Assembly (NCBI GenBank): GCA_017522515.1
Contig: JAFWZH010000038.1
Span: 1-5,534 of the forward strand
DNA length: 5,534 bases
Direction of reading: 5' to 3'
DNA from: Clostridia bacterium
GTDB lineage: Bacteria > Bacillota_A > Clostridia > UBA1212 > UBA1255
In this document: positions 1 to 5,026 of the stretch, in pieces
Numbering within the stretch: position 1 is the stretch's first letter
How the letters are laid out: each line of letters begins with the position of its first letter
Notes under the pieces: model-generated
Seen by the model: only the letters and a program-made list of their open reading frames with translations
The model's database searches: none
What the model was told of the DNA's origin: nothing
Position numbers and translations under genes: made by a program

Positions 1-365
1 ATTACAAGATTCTTTCCCAATCTATAAAGTTCACTGACCCACAAGTCCCAACCATCCAGGTTCTGTACTTCATCTAACAAGATATATTCATAACCAGGAT
101 AGACATCATCCAACATTCGCATAACAAGGTTTGCATCCCATGTTTCCAACAACGAGTAATTATCGAAATTCAAGTAGGCAAAATTCTTGTCTCTAAGCAT
201 CAATAATGCTTGAGTAGATTTACCAACTCGTCTAGGACCTGTTATTAGCTTTATCAGACTACTGTTTAACAACAAATCTGTATCTTGATTACTTCTACGT
301 ACTAAATAAGAGCGTGACATCAGTTCATCACGTTCTTTACGCTGATTTAGAATGATTGTTTTCAT
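1..365 (-). CDS. AAA ATPase, DUF4143/AAA_14 type (N-terminal part, runs off the left edge)
   Basis: Reading the minus strand from the ATG at 365 gives 121 open codons that continue past the window edge. Residues 43-51 read GPRRVGKST, a Walker A (P-loop) motif. Residues 94-101 (YILLDEVQ) fit a hydrophobic strand ending in the Walker B Asp-Glu pair, followed by NLDGW. This spacing and the 'DEVQ..xxW' wording are typical of the AAA_14 ATPases that carry a C-terminal DUF4143 domain. Such proteins are usually near 400 residues and are common, often in many copies, in Bacteroidetes and archaea; their cellular job is poorly known. The C-terminal half, which would confirm the subfamily, is outside the window. 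The ATG is chosen because the sequence upstream holds a plausible promoter (388-418) and the protein starts in the usual way for this family, with a short N-terminal stretch before the P-loop. Confidence 0.85.
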   Translation of the reverse strand, partial: MKTIILNQRKERDELMSRSYLVRRSNQDTDLLLNSSLIKLITGPRRVGKSTQALLMLRDKNFAYLNFDNYSLLETWDANLVMRMLDDVYPGYEYILLDEVQNLDGWDLWVSELYRLGKNLV

Positions 366-387
366 CTTATATCTTGTTATTCATCTG

Positions 388-418
388 CAATATTACTAGT
401 TTTTCTTCAATTCACAAA
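388..418 (-). promoter_or_regulatory. Candidate Bacteroidetes-type promoter for the AAA ATPase gene
   Basis: On the minus strand a -33 box TTTG (415-418) is followed after exactly 19 bases by TAATATTG (388-395), one mismatch from the Bacteroidetes -7 consensus TAnnTTTG. Transcription would start near 380 and leave a short leader of roughly 15-20 bases before the ATG at 365. The -33 box lies inside one copy of a direct repeat (414-434). This is a match by eye only, in AT-rich DNA where chance matches are common. Confidence 0.4.
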
Positions 419-476
419 GTCTATTGCACAAAAAGTACACTATTTTATGCAGTACAAAGTAATTATTGCACAAAAA
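414..476. repeat. Pair of direct repeats (acaaagt..tattgcacaaaaa) upstream of the AAA ATPase gene
   Basis: Two copies of the same two-part motif lie side by side. Copy one is at 414-434 (acaaagt, one base, tattgcacaaaaa). Copy two is at 454-476 (acaaagt, three bases, tattgcacaaaaa). The 7-base and 13-base blocks are identical in both; only the internal spacer differs. The left copy overlaps the likely -33 box of the ATPase promoter and the right copy is just upstream of it, which would suit an operator or activator site. No binding protein can be named. Confidence 0.6.
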
Positions 477-803
477 CAAACTCTATGATGTGAGAATTTA
501 CCTATTTTAGAATAATAAAACAGCAACAACTATACCCCAATTAATCTATTTGATAAAACAACATAAAAAGCGCAGTTCTAGTAAAAAGAAAAAGCGTACC
601 AGTCCAGTCTATTTGTTATATATCCAACCTGCACTAAACTGATGAAATTGTACTTCAAAGGTTAGAATCAGTAGAAATTTTGAAAAAATATAGCTTCATC
701 TTTAATTAGAAAATAGCATTTACGGAAACAAACAAAACCACACAAAATGAAGAAAACATGTTTACCAAAAAATCAAAATTCAAGTTGTTTCAGATTGTTT
801 TCG

Positions 804-1135
804 TGGCACACGGTAGCATTTGTGATTGTTTCTTTTTTAACCAGAAGCATAAATCCTTGATTTACAAGGCCATAAAAGTGTATTATAAGCAAAATCAAAA
901 TGATGGCACACGTTTTGGCACACATCATGTTTCTCTTTTGTCTCACGTGTGCCAAGATAAGGTACAACATACTGATTTTCAAGATGGTTGAAAATTCTCA
1001 AAAATAGATTTGGAAAGTTTACATCATACTGCGTAGGAAAATAAATAAAAGACATGTGACAAAGGATGTGAAACAGAGCTTTTTGTTGCCGCATATTCTG
1101 GCACACGTGTGCCAAAAATCACGAAATGTGTGCCA
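804..1135. repeat. Cluster of seven TGGCACAC / GTGTGCCA sites
   Basis: The octamer TGGCACAC occurs on the plus strand at 804-811, 904-911, 916-923 and 1099-1106, and as its complement GTGTGCCA at 947-954, 1107-1114 and 1128-1135. Reading each copy in its own direction, most extend to TTGGCACACGT or TTGGCACACAT. The outermost copies are inverted relative to each other. One pair is fused head to head (1099-1114) and another forms an inverted pair with a 23-base gap (916-954). Seven G+C-rich octamers in about 330 bases of AT-rich DNA are far beyond chance. They resemble a set of binding sites for a dimeric regulator, recombinase or replication initiator. What binds them is unknown. Confidence 0.9.
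1099..1114. promoter_or_regulatory. Perfect 16-bp palindrome TGGCACACGTGTGCCA
   Basis: Two TGGCACAC sites meet head to head with no spacer, giving a perfect inverted repeat centred on CACGTG. It lies about 130 bases before the ATG at 1243 and about 70 bases before that gene's candidate -33 box. A single further half-site follows at 1128-1135. The arrangement fits an operator or recombinase core site; the role is inferred from geometry only. Confidence 0.6.
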
Positions 1136-1182
1136 AATTCAGATTATATGTAGCTGATATATAGAATTTTGCGAAATTCTAC

Positions 1183-1213
1183 TTTTCAATATTAATATTT
1201 TTTCGTAGTATTG
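1183..1213 (+). promoter_or_regulatory. Candidate promoter of the glycosylase-like gene
   Basis: TAGTATTG at 1206-1213 is one mismatch from the Bacteroidetes -7 consensus TAnnTTTG and has the same deviation (A for T at position five) as the candidate at 388-395. Nineteen bases upstream is TTTT (1183-1186), a weak match to the -33 TTTG. The start point would fall near 1220, leaving a leader of about 20 bases before the ATG at 1243. The match is only moderate. Confidence 0.3.
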
Positions 1214-1242
1214 CATCGGGAAATAGGTAATAAACAGTTTGT

Positions 1243-1959
1243 ATGAATAGGAATATTGATGAATTAAGAACACTCATGAGCATTTCTGCGAATGCTTCCG
1301 AACGCAAAATAATGGAAGCATTTGATTCTATTGCTGATTATCTTAAAAACTATTGTGTCATAAAAGCAAAAGACGGGGAATATCGTATACTTGATTTTGA
1401 GTTCTATTTTTTTAATCAAAAGCATCAAGATATAACGACTCATCCCAGGAATTCCGAAGCCTTATGCTGGTATATAAACGATTTTGGAGGAATTGACTTA
1501 AATTTTAAAAGTGAAATCAAAATAAACAAAGATCCTATTAAAAAAAAGGGAATTGAAATCTATTCTTACAAATATATACTTTCCAAAGATTCATTTTTCG
1601 GGGGTGTTTTAATCCGACAAATCCAAAGGCTATCAGATAAGGTTATATTTGATGGCCCGCTAAAAGTTGCTGAACTTTTCCGCACATTTAATGCTAGCCA
1701 TCAGTTGCAGGACATCCCTATTCTTATCATAGCCCCCGAATTACTGGAAAAGTTAGAATTCGCAAGTCTCAAAAGACACAATCTCTTGGGTAGTCATAAA
1801 GATATAACAAAGAAAGTTGACTATAACCTACAATCGTGTTTTGAAAAAGTGGAGGATTCTAAAAAAGAGAACTTAATAAATAGTCTTCAAAAGATACTTG
1901 ACAAGGAATCTAAGAACCACTCCTATCGATATTGCTGGGCAGCTCCTAAGGCAAAATAG
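1243..1959 (+). CDS. Putative divergent DNA-3-methyladenine glycosylase (AAG/MPG fold)
   Basis: A 238-residue protein with no signal peptide or membrane segment. By eye, landmarks of the alkyladenine DNA glycosylase fold occur in family order. ILDFEFY (49-55) resembles human AAG IVETEAY, placing E53 at catalytic Glu125 and Y55 at Tyr127. DITTHPRN (63-70) resembles the DEAAH...PRN segment, with H67 at His136. WYINDFGGIDLN (76-87) resembles the YxYxxYG...N stretch, with F81 at intercalating Tyr162 and N87 at Asn169. GVLIR (121-125) matches VLLRA, with R125 at Arg182. GPLKVAELF (138-146) matches GPxKLxxAL, and LLGSHKDITKKVDYN (181-195) matches the late GxGxAxEWAxxPLRF segment. Known family members excise alkylated purines in base excision repair. 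The lysine-rich loop at 93-110 and the C-terminal tail look extra. This assignment is inference from motif order; the safe call is conserved hypothetical protein. The 3' end overlaps the convergent deiminase gene by 14 bases. Confidence 0.55.
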   Translation: MNRNIDELRTLMSISANASERKIMEAFDSIADYLKNYCVIKAKDGEYRILDFEFYFFNQKHQDITTHPRNSEALCWYINDFGGIDLNFKSEIKINKDPIKKKGIEIYSYKYILSKDSFFGGVLIRQIQRLSDKVIFDGPLKVAELFRTFNASHQLQDIPILIIAPELLEKLEFASLKRHNLLGSHKDITKKVDYNLQSCFEKVEDSKKENLINSLQKILDKESKNHSYRYCWAAPKAK

Positions 1960-2809
1960 TATCTTGGGCTTTTGACGAGAATGAATCACTCATCATATTC
2001 CAAGTGCAACAATTTAATGCACCGCCTTCGTTGACTACGCTTTCACAATTGATAACAGGGTGACACTCGCATTCGGGGAAAGATTCGGCAATTTGGTTAT
2101 AGGCAACTCCATCCAATCTTTCGCCTAACATAGGAATGAAAATGTGGTTACCTACATGCAAAAAATTGAGATAAGCCCAACTTCTCTTCGTAAAAGTACC
2201 GTAGTGTAGTTCATTAACACAAAAATGTCGTCCGAGAACACCTAATAATTTCTTTTGTAACGATTTGTCAAAGTCGCAATAATTGTTGATAAGCACATTT
2301 CCGTTTCCCATGTAACGCACCATGCCATCAGCATGTCCATATTCTTCATATTTATCCCAAGGGATCAGCACTATTTCGGCCTCAAGTAAATGGCTAAGAG
2401 TGTCTATAAGCGTTGTATGGTTAATATGTGCATTCTCCAAAAATATTTTATCTGTCATTATTACCTTATCTCCGCAGCTGATAATGTTTCCGCCGTCAAC
2501 AACTAAATCCGAAATAATCACTTGAATACCAAGATTGAAAAGTATCATCGAGGTGTCAGGCTTATATTGTGGATAATTTCGCAAATAGTCTGGATTATAA
2601 TTAAATCTTACAAACTTATCTTTATTTACTTGCACAGGCATATAGTCACGCGCCCAAATGTGAAAAGGAGATTCAGAATAAGGCAATTTACCCCACGTCA
2701 CATTTCGATTATAAAGAGATGTAACGAGGGAATACGCCGTGAAAGAATAAGGAACAGATGACAGTCCTTTTGCAATAAGCACTTTGTTAGTTTGAAAATT
2801 TGTAAGCAT
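1946..2809 (-). CDS. Agmatine deiminase / peptidyl-arginine deiminase (PPAD) family protein, short form
   Basis: A 287-residue member of the PPAD/agmatine deiminase family (guanidino-modifying enzymes), which hydrolyse a guanidino group to a ureido group with release of ammonia through a cysteine nucleophile. Visible motifs: WARDYMP (52-58, the early R-D-x-x-P signature), VVDGGNI (103-109), EEYGHADGMVRY (155-166, active-site His159 and Asp161), FIPMLGE (224-230) and GGALNCC (262-268), where Cys267 aligns with the nucleophile of GGxxHC. Two things are odd. The usual His before the cysteine is Asn266, with a second cysteine following, and the region before WARD is some 40 residues shorter than in typical agmatine deiminases of about 350-370 residues. 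The ATG at 2809 is the only sensible start, because an in-frame TAG lies nine codons upstream. No signal peptide is evident, so a cytoplasmic enzyme is likelier than a secreted PPAD. No polyamine genes adjoin it, so the substrate (agmatine, arginine or peptidyl-arginine) is open. Confidence 0.85.
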   Translation of the reverse strand: MLTNFQTNKVLIAKGLSSVPYSFTAYSLVTSLYNRNVTWGKLPYSESPFHIWARDYMPVQVNKDKFVRFNYNPDYLRNYPQYKPDTSMILFNLGIQVIISDLVVDGGNIISCGDKVIMTDKIFLENAHINHTTLIDTLSHLLEAEIVLIPWDKYEEYGHADGMVRYMGNGNVLINNYCDFDKSLQKKLLGVLGRHFCVNELHYGTFTKRSWAYLNFLHVGNHIFIPMLGERLDGVAYNQIAESFPECECHPVINCESVVNEGGALNCCTWNMMSDSFSSKAQDTILP

Positions 2810-2990
2810 GTTAATAATTATTAAGTCTGATTGCTAAGGTCAATAAAAACATTCAAAAAGGAGAAACTTTTTTGTTAAATCGATGTTAAAATTTCGGCAA
2901 TACATATTAAATGAATTACTATCACTACTGTCCCATTAAAATTAGGGAATATTCTTTGAAATTATTGAAACATAGTCAGTTGCAGAGATT

Positions 2991-3023
2991 TTTCGGGCGC
3001 AACGATTTGAAATTATAAATTTG
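2991..3023 (+). promoter_or_regulatory. Candidate rightward promoter in front of the recombinase remnant
   Basis: TAAATTTG at 3016-3023 is a perfect match to the Bacteroidetes -7 box TAnnTTTG. Twenty-one bases upstream is TTTC (2991-2994) in a T-rich run, a near match to the -33 TTTG. Transcription would start around 3030, immediately before the recombinase fragment. It may be the leftover promoter of a mobile gene or an outward-facing promoter from a former insertion. Confidence 0.4.
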
Positions 3024-3037
3024 CAGTCATATAACTA

Positions 3038-3496
3038 TTGACCGCGTGGAAAGGGGTCAAAAAGGAGTATTTGACACTTGACAAGGTAAAGCAACTCGCT
3101 GCCACCCCCTGCCGTATCCCTGTATTGAAACAAGCATCTCTAGTTACCTGTATGACAGGACTTCGCATCAGCGACATACTCAAATTGCAATGGAGCGACT
3201 TTGAAATGGGACCCGATCAGGGCTACTACATCCGCATATGTACAGAGAAGACCGAGACCGAAGCAACATTACCTATTAGTGAAGAGGCTTTATCCTACTG
3301 TGGTAAACGCAAAAAGGAAGGTAAAGTGTTCGAGGATTTTGCACGTGGAATGCTTAACGCCCCTCTTAAAAGATGGTTAAAACGAGCTGGTATTACCAAG
3401 CATATAACATTTCACTGCGTGAGACACAGTATATGTTGTTTCTCGCTGAAAACAAACGATTTACAGAATTTAATTTTACGACAGGTAACGATTTAG
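3038..3496 (+). pseudogene. Tyrosine recombinase / integrase remnant, truncated at both ends
   Basis: The open frame (152 residues from a TTG, probably not a true start) contains the central catalytic region of a Bacteroidetes-style phage integrase. It shows YLTLDKVKQLAATPC (11-25), CMTGLRISDILKLQW (38-52) with the first catalytic Arg43, a KT segment (71-72) that supplies the catalytic lysine, and RWLKRAGITKHITFHCVRHS (112-131) with the HxxR box (His126, Arg129). Resemblance stops right after VRHS, near 3430. The LGH box and the tyrosine nucleophile are missing in all three frames, and a TAA sits directly upstream at 3032-3034, so the N-terminal SAM-like core-binding domain is absent too. An intact enzyme would be about 300-410 residues. 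G+C is 31/60 at 3061-3120 but 19/60 at 3481-3540, in line with a junction near 3430. It cannot recombine DNA and is best read as the scar of a lost mobile element. Confidence 0.8.
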
Positions 3497-3600
3497 AAAC
3501 AAGCAAAGTACCCTTATCTGTTTTATTCTGCATTATTGATAAGAACGCTTTTATCTGCGACAAAGATACACATTTAGTTTAAAAGAATAAATCAAAACTC

Positions 3601-3640
3601 AATAAATGCCAATAATCCCATTCGATTATCAGCATTTACT
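3601..3640 (-). terminator. Rho-independent terminator of the minus-strand gene pair
   Basis: Arms 3601-3617 and 3624-3640 enclose a 6-base loop. In the minus-strand RNA all 17 positions pair (14 Watson-Crick, 3 G-U wobbles), and the stem is followed by a U-rich tail (3581-3600 read in reverse). On the plus strand the same three positions become A-C or C-A mismatches, so the hairpin is built for minus-strand transcripts. It starts 15 bases past the stop codon at 3655-3657, which makes it the end of the operon read from 4979 or further upstream. Confidence 0.8.
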
Positions 3641-3654
3641 GAGTATATAGTTAT

Positions 3655-4533
3655 TTATTTTCTCTTTAACATTTCAGCAAATTCACTTACAAGTTTAAAG
3701 TGTTCCGATGTTGGCAATTCAGTACTGAAGCGTATAACCTTTTTATTCGCCTGTGTTCGTTGGCGCAAATCTATTGTAATCGTGCAATCTTCTGATTCGC
3801 CTGTGGTTTCATTTATTTTTACCAAAGTTAGCGTTATATTAGAACAATATAATATCAACTTATTTTCCTGAAAATGTTCCCTAATATCATCTTTACAATA
3901 TGGGGTTAAGCCTATAACTTTAACAAAAGAATCAGGCTCCTCTAATAGTGTTTTAAATTCAGCAAGGAACTTAGGGTGCAAAAAATCTGAAATTGTATTT
4001 GGAAAAGATAACTCTGATACACAATTATAACGAGATAACATTATCTTTTGTTCTAAAAATGAAGTTGTTCTATGGGGCGTTAGATCTTTCCAAAGCATCA
4101 GCCATATATATTTGGCTAAATATTCAGCCTCGTTTGTCGAACCAACGACGGAAACACTTAAATTCTGCTCTCCTATAATGACATATTTTATAGATGTTAT
4201 GTTTTGCAAGCCTTGCAATTGCATTAGTCCATCTCTGAAAATAATATTTTTCTCATTATCAATTAATATCTTAATACCTTGTGTAGGAGAAATGTCTACA
4301 TTAGGAAAAAGTTTTGTTAACTCGTCATTGTCAAAAGACAAGTTAAATTGCGTACATAGTTCTGTGTAGAATTTTTCTACATCAATAACCTTTAACGGTA
4401 ATGCGGATGGATCAATATTATATGTAACTGTTCCTTCTAACAAATTATGACTGAATGAAGCTTTCGCTTGCTTTTTATATGCAGACAACAAATCTTTTTT
4501 TAATTCTTCCGGTGTATTTTCTCTCATAATCAC
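3655..4533 (-). CDS. Protein of unknown function, second gene of a coupled pair
   Basis: I do not recognise this protein. It is 292 residues from the GTG at 4533, or 290 from the ATG at 4527. The GTG start gives a GTGA overlap with the stop of the upstream gene, and the ATG lies two bases after that stop; either way translation is probably coupled. There is no signal peptide or membrane helix. The first 30 residues look helical and lysine-rich. The rest alternates strand-like stretches (84-100, 116-130, 224-240, 249-256) with helices (134-149, 182-198, 276-291), suggesting a mixed alpha/beta globular protein, possibly with two related halves. No catalytic motif, zinc-binding cluster or nucleotide-binding loop is visible. 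It is followed at once by a strong terminator, so it is the last gene of its operon. Its partner is a small membrane protein, so it may act at the inner face of the membrane. Confidence 0.8.
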   Translation of the reverse strand: MIMRENTPEELKKDLLSAYKKQAKASFSHNLLEGTVTYNIDPSALPLKVIDVEKFYTELCTQFNLSFDNDELTKLFPNVDISPTQGIKILIDNEKNIIFRDGLMQLQGLQNITSIKYVIIGEQNLSVSVVGSTNEAEYLAKYIWLMLWKDLTPHRTTSFLEQKIMLSRYNCVSELSFPNTISDFLHPKFLAEFKTLLEEPDSFVKVIGLTPYCKDDIREHFQENKLILYCSNITLTLVKINETTGESEDCTITIDLRQRTQANKKVIRFSTELPTSEHFKLVSEFAEMLKRK

Positions 4534-4979
4534 TTATTTACGATCAAGTTGTTTCTTAAATAATTTAATCCTAAATCATCTTCAATATGTGCTTGGATTG
4601 CCTTCAATTTATTTAATAACACTATCTTGTCAGAAGCGTTTCCTTTTATATTAACCATTTGACGAAGTACGAATATCAAGTTATCTCTGTTATTACTGTC
4701 TATATAAACAATTTTCTTTCTTAACACATTATAATTATCAAGAGTAACATTTTCGTTCTCAATTATAGCTTGTATTAAATCATAGATATCTTCTAATGCT
4801 ATTATTCGTCTTTCCGATAAAGGTCTTAAAAGGCTTAACTTTTGTTCTCTTTCTTTTAATATCATTTCTTTTTTAAATCTTCTTTCTGAGATAATATTAG
4901 AAAATAAAGAAGAAAGTAATGTTACAATAGCTCCTATTAAAGCTCCTCCCAACACTTGTATATAGTTTGCTACCTCCAT
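4530..4979 (-). CDS. Small single-pass membrane protein with cytoplasmic helical tail, unknown function
   Basis: A 149-residue protein starting at the ATG at 4979. Residues 7-29 form one clear hydrophobic helix with a glycine-rich first half (GGALIGAIVTLLSS), preceded by a short uncharged N-terminus and followed by a strongly charged stretch (SERRFKKEMILKEREQK, 31-47). By the positive-inside rule the tail is cytoplasmic. The tail is predicted helical throughout, with heptad-like leucines and isoleucines (about 48-75 and 100-135), suggesting a coiled coil or helical bundle. No enzyme motif is seen. The stop codon overlaps the GTG start of the next gene, and the peptidase gene on the same strand ends 47 bases upstream, so it could be read from the peptidase promoter; I see no convincing separate promoter. 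Small anchors of this shape are common beside effector-type genes, but no function can be given. Confidence 0.8.
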   Translation of the reverse strand: MEVANYIQVLGGALIGAIVTLLSSLFSNIISERRFKKEMILKEREQKLSLLRPLSERRIIALEDIYDLIQAIIENENVTLDNYNVLRKKIVYIDSNNRDNLIFVLRQMVNIKGNASDKIVLLNKLKAIQAHIEDDLGLNYLRNNLIVNK

Positions 4980-5026
4980 CTACTCATCAGTGGATTTAAA
5001 CTCTATGCGAGATATTATATTAATAA

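Larger units (their letters stand above)
366..1242. other. Long intergenic region between divergent genes
   Basis: About 880 bases without a gene I can support. Short open frames exist (for example a 77-codon one at 758-991) but they have no recognisable domain, are full of low-complexity AT-driven residues, and run through the repeated TGGCACAC sites, so I leave them out. The stretch holds, from left to right, the ATPase promoter and direct repeat (388-476), a plain AT-rich segment with nothing I recognise (about 480-800), the TGGCACAC repeat cluster (804-1135) and a candidate promoter for the gene at 1243. No tRNA-like fold was noticed. Confidence 0.6.

Noticed and set aside
758..991. 77-codon plus-strand frame sharing FFNQKH with the protein encoded at 1243
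   Set aside because: The shared hexapeptide is isolated, the rest does not align, and the frame runs through three TGGCACAC sites; I treat it as chance in AT-rich DNA rather than a broken gene copy.
1005..1012. TAGATTTG, a perfect TAnnTTTG match facing right
   Set aside because: No -33 box at 19-21 bases upstream and no gene within 200 bases downstream; probably chance.
837..1115. 92-codon minus-strand frame starting MAHVCQN
   Set aside because: Its cysteine-rich 'HVCQ' repeats come only from translating the GTGTGCCA sites; no domain, no promoter, no conserved start.
804..1135. CRISPR array
   Set aside because: The repeated unit is only about 8-11 bases, occurs in both orientations and is unevenly spaced, with no cas genes.
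2322..2761. Two plus-strand frames of 67 and 79 codons
   Set aside because: Both lie antisense inside the well-supported deiminase gene and show no protein-like motifs.
3373..3582. 69-codon frame overlapping the end of the integrase remnant, checked as a frameshifted integrase C-terminus
   Set aside because: It holds neither the LGH box nor a plausible tyrosine motif after the junction, so a simple frameshift does not explain the truncation.
3993..4369. Two plus-strand frames of 61 and 85 codons
   Set aside because: They are antisense to the 292-residue minus-strand gene, which has the better composition, the coupled start and the terminator.
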